Of a stretch of DNA of 50,485 bases, positions 1 through 8,688 are shown piece by piece. The translations under genes were made by a program, and so were the position numbers. Under the pieces are notes generated by a model. The model saw only the letters and a program-made list of their open reading frames with translations. It did no database searches and was not told the origin of the DNA. Within the stretch, counting starts at the first letter, position 1; each line of letters begins with the position of its first letter. The DNA comes from Streptomyces mayonensis (GTDB taxonomy: Bacteria > Actinomycetota > Actinomycetes > Streptomycetales > Streptomycetaceae), in assembly GCF_018982965.1 (NCBI RefSeq), contig NZ_JACBYP010000056.1:1-50485 (forward strand), given 5' to 3'.

Positions 1-34
1 GTTGGCACCCTCCATGCCGAGCCCCAGCATATTT

Positions 35-66
35 GCCCCGCCCAGAAGCTGCGTCTGGGGCGGGGC
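35..66. terminator. GC-rich hairpin after dgoD-like gene
   Basis: Arms 35-46 and 54-66 pair as a 12-bp stem with one bulged C and a 7-nt loop. It lies just beyond the stop codon of the minus-strand dehydratase at 90. No U-tract follows on either strand, so termination is inferred from the stem alone. Confidence 0.45.
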
Positions 67-89
67 GGGGGCAGGCACGGGGGCCGAGG

Positions 90-1235
90 TCACCATTCGG
101 CGAACGACCCGTCCGGGTGCCGCCACACCGGGTTGCGCCAGGCGTGCCCCGCGCGGTCGGCGGCGCGTACGGCCTTCTCGTCGATGTCGAGGCCGAGGCC
201 CGGCGCGTCGTTGCGGGCGGCGTGGCCGTCCACGAAGCGGAAGGGCTCGGTGTCCATCAGGTAGGTCAGCAGATCGGCGTTCTTGTTGTAGTGGATGCCG
301 CGACTCTGTTCCTGGATCAGGAAGTTCGGGGTCGCGAAGGCGACCTGGAGGCTGGCGGCGAGCGCGATCGGACCGAGCGGGCAGTGCGGGGCGAGCAGGG
401 CGCCGTACGTGTCGGCGAGCGAGGCGATGCGGTGCACCTCGGAGACGCCGCCGGCGTGGGACAGGTCCGGCTGTGCGACGGCGATGCCCGCGTCGAGCAC
501 GGGCAGGAACTCGCCCCGGCTGTAAAGGCGTTCGCCGGTGGCGAGCGGGATGTCGGTGGCCGCCGCGAGCCGGGACAGCAGGTGACTCTGTTCGGGGACG
601 ACCGGCTCCTCCACGAACAGCGGGTGCAGGGCTGCCAGTTCGGCCAGTACCCGGCGGGAGTTGGCGGCGGTGAACCGGCCGTGGAAGTCGACGGCGACGT
701 CCCGGTCCGGCCCGAGCGCCTCGCGGGCGGCGGCCACCCGGGCGACGACGGCCGCGGTCCCGGCGGGGGTCGTCAGCGGTGCGACGGCCCCGGCGCCGTT
801 CATCTTCACCGCGGTGAACCCGGCGTCCACCTGGGCTGCGATCTGTTCGGCCAGCGCGGCCGGTTCGTCGCCGCCGACCCAGGCGTAGACCCGCACGCGT
901 TCGCGAACGGGACCGCCCAGCAGGGCGTGCACGGGTGCCCCGTAGGTCTTGCCCGCGATGTCCCACAGGGCCTGGTCGAGTCCGGCGACGGCGCTGGAGA
1001 GGACGGGGCCGCCGCGGTAGAACCCGCCCTTGGTGAGGACCTGCCAGTGGTCCTGGATGCGCAGCGGATCCTTGCCGACGAGGTGTTCCGCGAGGACGTC
1101 GACGGCGGCACGGACGACCTCGGCGCGGCCCTCGACGACGGGTTCGCCCCAGCCGACCACTCCGTCGTCGGTCTCCACCCGGCAGAACAGCCAGCGGGGC
1201 GGAACGAGGAATGTCTCTATGCGGGTGATCTTCAC
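90..1235 (-). CDS. dgoD: D-galactonate dehydratase family protein (enolase superfamily)
   Basis: This 381-residue protein belongs to the mandelate racemase/muconate lactonizing branch of the enolase superfamily, and length and ends match D-galactonate dehydratase (about 382 residues), which converts D-galactonate to 2-dehydro-3-deoxy-D-galactonate. Visible features are the N-terminal KITRIETFLVPPRW segment, the capping-domain stretch GLDQALWDIAGKTYGAPVHALLGG, the acidic metal site FVEEPVVPE, the ATGERLYSR segment and a C-terminal catalytic APHCPLGPIA. The GTG start at 1235 is chosen because the family N-terminus begins there and a purine-rich AAAGG lies upstream; the open frame runs further but that extension is a shadow of the regulator gene. 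It follows the GntR gene in the same direction by 55 bases, so the two are probably co-transcribed and the regulator senses the substrate. Related sugar-acid dehydratases are the main alternative. Confidence 0.86.
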   Translation of the reverse strand: MKITRIETFLVPPRWLFCRVETDDGVVGWGEPVVEGRAEVVRAAVDVLAEHLVGKDPLRIQDHWQVLTKGGFYRGGPVLSSAVAGLDQALWDIAGKTYGAPVHALLGGPVRERVRVYAWVGGDEPAALAEQIAAQVDAGFTAVKMNGAGAVAPLTTPAGTAAVVARVAAAREALGPDRDVAVDFHGRFTAANSRRVLAELAALHPLFVEEPVVPEQSHLLSRLAAATDIPLATGERLYSRGEFLPVLDAGIAVAQPDLSHAGGVSEVHRIASLADTYGALLAPHCPLGPIALAASLQVAFATPNFLIQEQSRGIHYNKNADLLTYLMDTEPFRFVDGHAARNDAPGLGLDIDEKAVRAADRAGHAWRNPVWRHPDGSFAEW

Positions 1236-1290
1236 TTGGCCGGACAGCCTTTCCGTGTCGTCGGGTTCTGCGGCGCCCCGGCCGGTGGTT

Positions 1291-2055
1291 TCACCGGTGC
1301 CGGGGGGTGCCTTCGATGTCGCGGGTCTCGTCGGGGCCGGCATTGCTGATGCGGTGCTGGTCGCGGTGTGCCTGGTCGAGCAGGGCGTGCATCGCCGCCT
1401 CGGCCGCGTGCGGATCGCGGTCGCGAACGGCGTCCAGGACCGCACGGTGCGCCGGTACCGGATCGCCGCTGTCCGGGGAGCCGTGGACGATGCGGTCCCG
1501 GTGGGCGAGTCCGGACTCGAGCACGAGCCGCATGCGGTCGAGGAGTTCGTTGTGGGTGGCCGCGAGCAGGGCACGGTGGAAGGCGAGGTCGGCGTCCACG
1601 GCGTGGGCCGGACCCGCGTCCCGTTCCCCCATCGCGGCCAGCGCGGCGTCCAGTGCGGCGAGGTCGGTGCCGGTACGGCGGGCGGCGGCGAGCCGGACGG
1701 CGGCCGGTTCGACGATCGCGCGCATCTCGGCGAGGTCGCGCAGCAGCGCCCGGTCGCGGCCCTCGCCCTCGTCACCCGCGTCGCCCTCGAATCGCCAGCG
1801 CAGTACGTCGGCGTCGAGCAGGTTCCAGTCGGCGCGGGGACGGACGAAGGTGCCGCGCTTCTGACGGGCGTCGATCATGCCCTTGGCGGCCAGTACCTTC
1901 AGCGACTCGCGCAGCGCGGTCAGACTCACGTCCAGCTCGCCCTGGAGCGCGACCAGGTCGAGCGTCGCGCCCTCGGGGATCCGTCCGCCGAGAATGCGGC
2001 GGGCGAGGGCTTCCACGGTCTGGCCGTGCACGCCGCGACGGGCGTAAGGAGTCAT
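1291..2055 (-). CDS. GntR/FadR family transcriptional regulator (DgoR-like)
   Basis: A 254-residue regulator with an N-terminal winged helix-turn-helix (about residues 8-75; recognition region LTALRESLKVLAAKGMIDAR, then KRGTFVRP) and a C-terminal FCD ligand-binding domain (about 95-235) carrying the metal-ligand pattern D...H in DADLAFHRALLAATHN and a later DPHAAEAAMHALL helix. FadR-type regulators of this kind repress sugar-acid catabolic operons and release DNA on binding the acid. Its position directly upstream of the galactonate dehydratase-type gene suggests it controls that gene and itself. The start ATG at 2055 sits 7 bases after a GAGGGT box, so the message may be leaderless; a GAGAGGG stretch could alternatively serve as ribosome binding site. 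Confidence 0.85.
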   Translation of the reverse strand: MTPYARRGVHGQTVEALARRILGGRIPEGATLDLVALQGELDVSLTALRESLKVLAAKGMIDARQKRGTFVRPRADWNLLDADVLRWRFEGDAGDEGEGRDRALLRDLAEMRAIVEPAAVRLAAARRTGTDLAALDAALAAMGERDAGPAHAVDADLAFHRALLAATHNELLDRMRLVLESGLAHRDRIVHGSPDSGDPVPAHRAVLDAVRDRDPHAAEAAMHALLDQAHRDQHRISNAGPDETRDIEGTPRHR

Positions 2056-2062
2056 GGCGTAG

Positions 2063-2127
2063 ACCCTCTCCCGGTCACGACTCCCTCGTCAATATTTATT
2101 AGTAATTTATTTTTTACCGAGGGACTC
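2063..2127 (-). promoter_or_regulatory. Promoter/operator of gntR-dgoD operon
   Basis: On the minus strand TTGACG (2093-2088) is followed after 18 bases by GAGGGT (2068-2063), seven bases before the ATG. The -35 box abuts an AT-only island (about 2089-2117, exceptional in this GC-rich DNA) flanked by 10-base inverted arms GACTCCCTCG (2079-2088) and CGAGGGACTC (2118-2127) with one mismatch. The core ATTAGTAAT inside the island is itself a dyad. This looks like an autoregulated operator; which dyad is bound cannot be told from sequence. Confidence 0.5.
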
Positions 2128-2385
2128 CACCGGCAGGACGGCGACACGGCACGCCACGCCACGGCCCGACGCGGCCCGGCCCGGCCCGTGACCCCGTCTG
2201 ACCTCATCCCGTCGACAACCGTCACTTTTCCCTCTGGGAGGAGGGCCGGCCGCCCTCTACGTTCGGAAACACCCGGCACGGTCCGGACCCGCCGACCGGC
2301 CGACCCACCCGGCCGCCGCGACCCGACCCGGACCGGAACCGTCCCTCCCCCGACTCCATACCGATCCACCCCGGAGGCTCTCCTT

Positions 2386-3078
2386 ATGCATGCCCAGATC
2401 GTCCTGTTCGACGGCTTCGACCCGCTCGACGTCGTCGCCCCCTTCGAGGTGCTGGCCGCGGGCGGCAGCGCTTCCGGGGGCGCGGTGACGGTGGAGCTGG
2501 TCTCCGCCGAGGGACCGCGCGAGGTGGTGAGCGGCACCGGCGGGCTGGCACTTCGCGCCACGGCCGCCCTCGCCCCGGACCAACCCGGCCTGGTCCTGGT
2601 CCCCGGCGCGTCCGGGCCGATCGGGGACCCCGCCGACATTCCCGGCCACGATGCCGGGGCGCCGGGGCCGTCGGGGCGCGAGGAGTCCGTGCCCGTACTG
2701 CTGGGCCGCACCCTCGGCACCGCCCTGCCCGCGCTGCTCAAGGAGGCGATGGACCGTCCCGAGGTGGTGGTCGCCGGCGTCTGCGGCGGCTCGCTCGTCC
2801 TGGCCATGGCCGGACTGCTGGAGGGACGCCGTGCCACGACCCACCACATGGGCCTGGACATGCTCGACGCCACCGGCGTCCACGCGGTGCGCGCCCGTGT
2901 CGTCGACGACGGCGACCTCGTCACCGGCGCCGGGGTCACCTCCGGGCTCGACCTGGGCCTGTACCTGCTGGAACGGGAGGTGGGCCCCCGCATCGCGCAC
3001 GCCGTGGAGGAACTCTTCGCCCATGAGCGCCGCGGCACCGTCTGGCGCGCCGAGGGCCCCGAGCCGGCCCCGTTCTGA
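2386..3078 (+). CDS. DJ-1/PfpI family protein
   Basis: A 230-residue class I glutamine amidotransferase-like protein of the DJ-1/PfpI family. It opens with the Rossmann strand AQIVLFDGFDPLDVVAPFEVL and carries the nucleophile elbow VVVAGVCGGSLVLAMAG with the conserved cysteine, followed by GRRATTHH and GDLVTGAGVTSGLDLGLYLLE, the arrangement seen in isonitrile hydratase-like and other single-domain members. No AraC DNA-binding domain follows, so it is not the GATase1-type regulator. The ATG at 2386 is preceded by GGAGG at 2373-2377. It points away from the gntR operon and has no obvious functional partner. Substrate unknown; hydratase, glyoxalase or deglycase-like roles are all possible for the family. 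Confidence 0.8.
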   Translation: MHAQIVLFDGFDPLDVVAPFEVLAAGGSASGGAVTVELVSAEGPREVVSGTGGLALRATAALAPDQPGLVLVPGASGPIGDPADIPGHDAGAPGPSGREESVPVLLGRTLGTALPALLKEAMDRPEVVVAGVCGGSLVLAMAGLLEGRRATTHHMGLDMLDATGVHAVRARVVDDGDLVTGAGVTSGLDLGLYLLEREVGPRIAHAVEELFAHERRGTVWRAEGPEPAPF

Positions 3079-3127
3079 CGCGCGTGTCACCCCACAGCAC
3101 TCAGGGCACCACCTCTCGCAGCCCACA

Positions 3128-3180
3128 CATCCGAGCATCCGAGCATCCGGACGTCCGAGCATCCGGACTCCGGACGTCCG
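3128..3180 (+). repeat. Degenerate octamer tandem repeat
   Basis: Between two plus-strand genes the octamer ATCCGAGC and variants (GTCCGAGC, ATCCGGAC, GTCCGGAC) recur about six times in tandem, ending 20 bases before the next ATG. It does not continue an open frame of either neighbour. Confidence 0.6.
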
Positions 3181-3201
3181 AACCCGAGGAAGTACAGCGA
3201 C

Positions 3202-3510
3202 ATGGCAGTCGAAGGCGCCTGGGACCTGTCCGTATCGACCCCCGTCGGCAGGATCCGGGCGGTGGCCGAGTTCCGCCGCGAGGGCGGCACCCTGACCGGC
3301 ACCGCCCGTGGGGAGGGGGAGGAAGTGGCACTCAGCGGGGTCGTCCTGGACGGTGACCGGCTCACGTGGAAGCAGCGCGTCACCAAGCCCCTGCGGCTGA
3401 ATCTGACCTTCGACGTGAGGGTCGACGGCGACACGCTGAACGGGACGTCGAGGGCGGGACGCCGGCCGCCCTCGAAGGTCACCGGCCGGCGTCGCCCCGC
3501 ACATTCCTGA
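3202..3510 (+). CDS. Small beta-rich hypothetical protein
   Basis: A 102-residue protein without signal peptide or membrane segment. Its body is a series of short alternating strands and turns (GAWDLSVSTPVG, EGGTLTGTARGEG, LSGVVLDGDRLTWKQRV, LTFDVRVDGDTLNGTS), a pattern that predicts a small antiparallel beta-barrel of the kind found in uncharacterised lipocalin-like actinobacterial proteins. The C-terminal 20 residues are arginine-rich and look unstructured. GAGGA upstream of the ATG supports the start. No function can be assigned; it lies between a DJ-1 protein gene and a small membrane protein gene. Confidence 0.65.
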   Translation: MAVEGAWDLSVSTPVGRIRAVAEFRREGGTLTGTARGEGEEVALSGVVLDGDRLTWKQRVTKPLRLNLTFDVRVDGDTLNGTSRAGRRPPSKVTGRRRPAHS

Positions 3511-3593
3511 CCTCCACACCCTTTGAGGGGTTTTGCCCTTTTCCTCACTGGAGACTCGAATGGCGGACATCCACATGCGACGAGGTGAGGAAC

Positions 3594-3995
3594 ATGCTGG
3601 TACTGGGTCTCCTGCTCATGGCGGGCGCCGCCGCCTTCGCGGGCCTGCTGATCGCGTACAACCTGTCCGGCGGGCCGGACTACACGGTGACTCTCCTGGG
3701 AAGCGAGCCATTCACGATCAGTACGCTCGGAGCGTTTCTCGGCGGAATCGCCCTGACCCTGATCTTCGGCCTGGGCATGTGGATGCTCCTGGCCGGAACG
3801 GCGCTGGCGCGCCACCGGACCAAGAAGCGCCGCAGGGACCGCGAGACCGCCCGGCAGGCCGCTACCGAGCGTGACGTGCTGGCGGGCCGCCTGGAGGGCC
3901 GCGGCTCGACCACCGACGCCGAGAACGAGCCCGCCGGACACCGCCGGGCGACGGCTCACCGGCCGGGGTGGCTGCGCCCGCACGGCCACCACTGA
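3594..3995 (+). CDS. Small two-TM membrane protein, LapA-like
   Basis: A 133-residue protein with two predicted transmembrane helices (about residues 1-21 and 38-65) separated by a short extracytoplasmic loop LSGGPDYTVTLLGSEPFTIS, then a highly basic segment RHRTKKRRRDRE that should lie in the cytoplasm, an arginine- and glutamate-rich helix (ARQAATERDVLAGRLEGR) and a histidine-rich tail. The two-helix plus basic helix layout resembles the LapA/DUF1049 domain, though similarity is by layout only. The ATG at 3594 is preferred; an in-frame GTG nine bases upstream is the alternative. A strong hairpin follows at 4014. Confidence 0.62.
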   Translation: MLVLGLLLMAGAAAFAGLLIAYNLSGGPDYTVTLLGSEPFTISTLGAFLGGIALTLIFGLGMWMLLAGTALARHRTKKRRRDRETARQAATERDVLAGRLEGRGSTTDAENEPAGHRRATAHRPGWLRPHGHH

Positions 3996-4013
3996 CCCGG
4001 CGGAGCGAGCGGC

Positions 4014-4049
4014 CGGTGCCGCGATCGGCGTCAGCGGATCGCGGCACCG
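4014..4049 (+). terminator. Strong hairpin terminator after membrane protein gene
   Basis: Perfect 13-bp stem (4014-4026 pairs with 4037-4049) around a 10-base loop, 18 bases after the stop codon at 3995. No U-tract follows, which is usual for Streptomyces terminators. It separates the upstream genes from the polysaccharide operon. Confidence 0.65.
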
Positions 4050-4109
4050 ACGCGAGGGCGCGGCGGACGGGGCGGCGAGCAGCCGCCCGCCTCCGGCGCA
4101 ACAAGTCTC

Positions 4110-4405
4110 AAAGCTTGCGCACGAATTACACACATCCTCTCTACATACTGGTCGCGATGCTCTAGATTGACCGTGCTTCAGCTGTTCGGACATGAGTCGA
4201 CCAATGATGATCTATCGGTTCAGCTCTCTCCGAAGTCGGTGGCCGGGTCCCGGCGCCGGGTGTGGGGAACAGCGGAATGTCGTGCGCGGGGAGGCGGGGG
4301 CCTCCCGTGGGGAGGAGCGGCGCGGCGCGGAGGGCGGGGGCCTTCCGAGACGCACAAAACAGTGTTGGGCGAACACGTCGTACCACTGGGGACCTGGGGG
4401 GTTCT
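4110..4405 (+). promoter_or_regulatory. Promoter and structured leader of the polysaccharide operon
   Basis: This is the only sizeable non-coding stretch before about 28 kb of co-directional genes, so it should carry their promoter. It begins AT-richer than its surroundings (4110-4230) and includes a -10-like TAGATT at 4163-4168 and a -35-like TTGACC at 4167-4172; neither has a convincing partner box, so the exact promoter is unresolved. Further down are two G4-looped hairpins (4289-4306 and 4328-4347) and a GTGTT-N5-AACAC dyad (4362-4376). A G-rich ribosome binding site at about 4396-4401 precedes the GTG at 4406. Confidence 0.5.
4289..4347 (+). repeat. Twin hairpins with GGGG loops in operon leader
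   Basis: GGGAGGC-GGGG-GCCTCCC (4289-4306) and CGGAGGGC-GGGG-GCCTTCCG (4328-4347) are two stem-loops of 7 and 8 bp with identical loops, centred 40 bases apart. In the second the only imperfection is a G-U pair. They lie 60-120 bases upstream of the first start codon of the operon. Confidence 0.6.
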
Positions 4406-5884
4406 GTGCGACAAGGGGGACTGCTCAGCCCGTTTCTGTCCGCGGGCGGGCATGTGGCGAACGGGGCGGTGGACCGCCCCGAGCACGACTGGGAGCAGCG
4501 GTACCGCCGTACCGTGATCACCAGTGACACCGTGACCACCGCCGTCGTGGCGGCTTCGATCGGCAATTTCTTCGGGGTGCGGGACGCCGCCGACTGGCAC
4601 GAGAAGTGGGTCATCCTGGCCTTCGGCACCGAGGTGCTCGTGCTGGGAGCGCTCGCGGTGAGCCGGTCGTGGGCCCCGGCGGTGCTCGGCCAGGGCGCCG
4701 AGGAATTCCGCCGGCTGGGCCGCTCACTGTTCATGGCGACCGTCGTGCTGGCGCTCGGCGGAATCGCCCTCACCTCACGCAACATCAAACTCTGGATCTT
4801 CGTCGCGGTTCCCGCGATCGCGGTCGTCACCATGGTCGCGCGCTACGCGCTGCGCGTCCGGCTGCACCGACAGCGCAAGAAGGGACGCTGCCTGAGACCG
4901 GTGCTCGCCGCCGGGAGCCCGGCCACCGTCAGCGACCTGATCGCCCGGACCCGCCGATTCCCGCACCTCGGGTGGCGCGTGGACGCGGTGTGCCTGACGG
5001 ACGGTTCCGGACCGGCCGGTGCCCGGCTGGACGGAGTACCGGTCGTCGGCCGGCTGGCCGACGTCGCCGACCACGTCCACCGCGACGGCTACCGGGTCGT
5101 CGCCGTCACACCCGACCCGCACTGGTCGCCGCACCGGCTGCAGCGGCTGGCGTGGAACCTGGAGGGCAGCGACGCCGAGATGGTCGTGGCCCCCGTGCTG
5201 ATGGAGGTGGCCGGACCCCGGCTGCACGTGGACGCGGTGCTCGGCATCCCGCTGCTGCGGGTCAGCATGCCGGCCTTCACCGGAGGCCGGCGCGCGGTCA
5301 AGGGAGTCGTCGACCGGGTGGGCGCGGCGCTCCTGCTGGTCCTCTTCGCACCGCTGATGGTGGTCGTCGCCCTGCTCGTCCTGGTGGACAGCAGGGGCGG
5401 GGTCCTCTACCGCCAGCGCAGGGTCGGCAAGGGCGGCCGGGAGTTCACCATCGTCAAGTTCCGCACCATGGTCGCCGGGGCCGACGGGGCACGGGCCGCG
5501 CTGGCCGACCGCAACGAGGGCGCGGGGCTGCTGTTCAAGCTCCGCCGGGACCCGCGGGTGACCCGGGTGGGGGCGGTGCTGCGCCGGTACTCCATCGACG
5601 AACTCCCGCAGCTCTTCAACATCCTGACCGGATCCATGTCGCTCGTCGGCCCGCGGCCCCCGCTCCCGGAGGAGTCCGCCGCGTACGGCCCGGACATCCG
5701 AAGACGGCTGCTGGTCAAACCCGGGCTCACCGGCCTGTGGCAGATCAGCGGACGCAGCGACCTGCCGTGGGAGGAGGCGGTCCGGCTGGACCTGCGCTAC
5801 GTGGAGGACTGGTCGCTCGCGCTGGACACGGTGATCTTGTGGAAGACGCTGCGCGCGGTGCTCCTCGGACAGGGGGCCTACTGA
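4406..5884 (+). CDS. Undecaprenyl-phosphate sugar phosphotransferase (WbaP/CpsE type)
   Basis: A 492-residue polyprenyl glycosylphosphotransferase that would start repeat-unit assembly by moving a sugar-1-phosphate to undecaprenyl phosphate at the inner face of the membrane. The N-terminal half has about four hydrophobic helices (from VITSDTVTTAVVAA to IFVAVPAIAVVTMVA) and a soluble nucleotide-binding-like segment; the C-terminal half is the catalytic domain, with the membrane re-entrant helix VGAALLLVLFAPLMVVVALLVL, then YRQRRVGKGGREFTIVKFRTM, the DE pair in RYSIDELPQLFNIL, GSMSLVGPRPPLPEE and KPGLTGLWQISGRS. GTG 4406 is chosen over longer frames because of the adjacent G-rich binding site; the upstream extension covers the leader hairpins. 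First gene of the operon. Confidence 0.88.
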   Translation: MRQGGLLSPFLSAGGHVANGAVDRPEHDWEQRYRRTVITSDTVTTAVVAASIGNFFGVRDAADWHEKWVILAFGTEVLVLGALAVSRSWAPAVLGQGAEEFRRLGRSLFMATVVLALGGIALTSRNIKLWIFVAVPAIAVVTMVARYALRVRLHRQRKKGRCLRPVLAAGSPATVSDLIARTRRFPHLGWRVDAVCLTDGSGPAGARLDGVPVVGRLADVADHVHRDGYRVVAVTPDPHWSPHRLQRLAWNLEGSDAEMVVAPVLMEVAGPRLHVDAVLGIPLLRVSMPAFTGGRRAVKGVVDRVGAALLLVLFAPLMVVVALLVLVDSRGGVLYRQRRVGKGGREFTIVKFRTMVAGADGARAALADRNEGAGLLFKLRRDPRVTRVGAVLRRYSIDELPQLFNILTGSMSLVGPRPPLPEESAAYGPDIRRRLLVKPGLTGLWQISGRSDLPWEEAVRLDLRYVEDWSLALDTVILWKTLRAVLLGQGAY

Positions 5885-5943
5885 TGCGCGAGGAGCGCCG
5901 GAGCGGCGCACGGATGCGCGGGGAGCGTCGGAGCGGCGCAGGC
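5884..5943 (+). repeat. 30-bp direct duplication
   Basis: Two consecutive 30-base units (5884-5913 and 5914-5943) differ at only a few positions; because 30 is a multiple of three, the duplication keeps the small open frame intact. Confidence 0.7.
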
Positions 5944-5984
5944 ACCGCAGGCCGGCAGGGCCTGCCCGGGGGGAGGAACGGGTC

Positions 5985-5988
<4 letters not shown>
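5884..5988 (+). CDS. Putative 34-residue coupled ORF with duplicated decapeptide
   Basis: A short open frame fills the gap between the phosphotransferase and the dehydrogenase genes. Its ATG overlaps the upstream stop as TGATG (5882-5886) and its TGA overlaps the downstream ATG as ATGA (5985-5988), so it is joined on both sides the way real operon genes are here. The predicted peptide is very arginine-rich and starts with two near-identical decapeptides (MREERRSGAR, MRGERRSGAG). Whether the peptide matters or the ORF only carries ribosomes across the gap is unknown; it may also be a chance frame created by the duplication. Confidence 0.4.
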
Positions 5989-7290
<1,302 letters not shown>

Positions 7291-7301
<11 letters not shown>

Positions 7302-8688
7302 CAGACAGTCCAAAGACGCGACGCCCGGTGGCACAGGTCCTGGTGGCACAGGTCCTGGTGACATAGCGCCCGGTGACACAGGCCCGGGTGGCACGGCCGC
7401 CCGTGGCGCGTCGTCCGCCGCCGCCGGCACGGCCGCCGGCGGACGGCCCGGAGGGCGCGCGCTGATCCTGGTGGAGAACCTGTCGGTGCCCTTCGACCGG
7501 CGGGTCTGGCAGGAGTGCACGACACTGCGCGACGCGGGCTGGACGGTCCACGTCATCTGCCCGCAGGGCAGCAAGCGGGACACCGAGCCGGAGGCGGAGA
7601 TCGACGGGGTGCACATCCACCGCTACCCGCTGCGGGCGGCGACCGGCGGCCCCGCCGGATACCTGCGGGAGTACGGCGCGGCGCTGTGGCACACGGTGCG
7701 GCTGGCGCGCAGGGTCGGGCCGGTCCACGTCGTCCACGCGTGCAACCCGCCCGATCTGCTGTTCCTTCCGGCCCTGTGGCTGAAGCGGCGCGGAGCCCGG
7801 TTCGTCTTCGACCAGCACGACCTGATACCCGAGCTGTACCTCTCCCGGTTCGGGCGCGGCAAGGACCTGCTCTACCGCGCCGTGTGCGGGCTGGAGCGGC
7901 TGACCTACCGGGCCGCGGACGTCGTGCTCGCCACGAACGAGAGCTACAAGGACGTCGCGGTACGCCGTGGCGGCCGGCGGCCGGACGACGTGTTCGTGGT
8001 GCGCAGCGCCCCCGCGACGGACCGGTTCCAACCAGTGCCGCCCGAGCCGGAGTTGAAGCAGGGCAAGCCTCATCTGCTGTGCTACCTGGGGGTGATGGGG
8101 CCCCAGGACGGTGTCGACTACGCCCTGCGGGCCCTGGCGAAGCTGCGCGACGAGCTCGGCCGGACCGACTGGCACGCGGTGTTCGTCGGCTCCGGCGACG
8201 CCTTCGACGCGATGGTGGAGCTGTCCCGGTCGCTCGGTCTCGACAAGCAGGTGCAGTTCACCGGGCGCGTCCCGGACGCCGAGCTGGTGCGCTACCTCTC
8301 CACCGCGGACGTGTGCCTCTCCCCCGACCCGCGCAATCCGCTCAACGACGTGTCGACCATGAACAAGGTCCTGGAGTACATGGCGATGGGCCGCCCGATC
8401 GTCTCCTTCGACCTCAGGGAGGCCCGGGTCTCCGCCGGGGACGCCGCCCTCTACGCGCCCGCCAACGACGAGGCGGAGTTCGCGGGGCTCGTCGCGCGGC
8501 TGCTGGACGATCCGGAGCAGCGGGCCCGGATGGGCAGGATCGGCCAGGAGCGGATCAACGGGCGTCTCGCCTGGCGCAATTCACAGGCCGCGCTGCTCAG
8601 CGCGTACGCCGCCGCGTGCGGTGACCGCACCCCGGTGACGCCGGTGCCCCGGCCCGGACCGGGAAGGGGCCGCACCGGTGAGCGATGA
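7291..8688 (+). CDS. Glycosyltransferase family 4 protein with repeat-rich N-terminus
   Basis: A GT-B fold retaining glycosyltransferase of 465 residues. After a low-complexity first 55 residues (tandem Gly-Thr-Gly-Pro units) comes ALILVENLSVPFDRRVWQE, then FVFDQHDLIPELYLSRF, the linker region CYLGVMGPQDGVDYALRAL and the nucleotide-sugar site NDVSTMNKVLEYMAMGRPIVSFD, in which the last part corresponds to the family's EXE-type region. TTG 7291 is taken as start: it gives the 11-base overlap seen at two other junctions of this operon. The more usual-looking GTGA at 7298 is in another frame and closes at a TAG at 7364-7366. The C-terminus overlaps the next gene by 11 bases. Donor and acceptor sugars are unknown. 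Confidence 0.82.
7327..7401 (+). repeat. Five 15-bp tandem repeats coding for Gly/Thr/Pro
   Basis: Units of the form GGTGGCACAGGTCCT begin at 7327, 7342, 7357, 7372 and 7387. The first two are identical and the others vary. They are in frame with the glycosyltransferase and use ACA, GGT and CCT codons that are rare in this genome. Confidence 0.75.
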
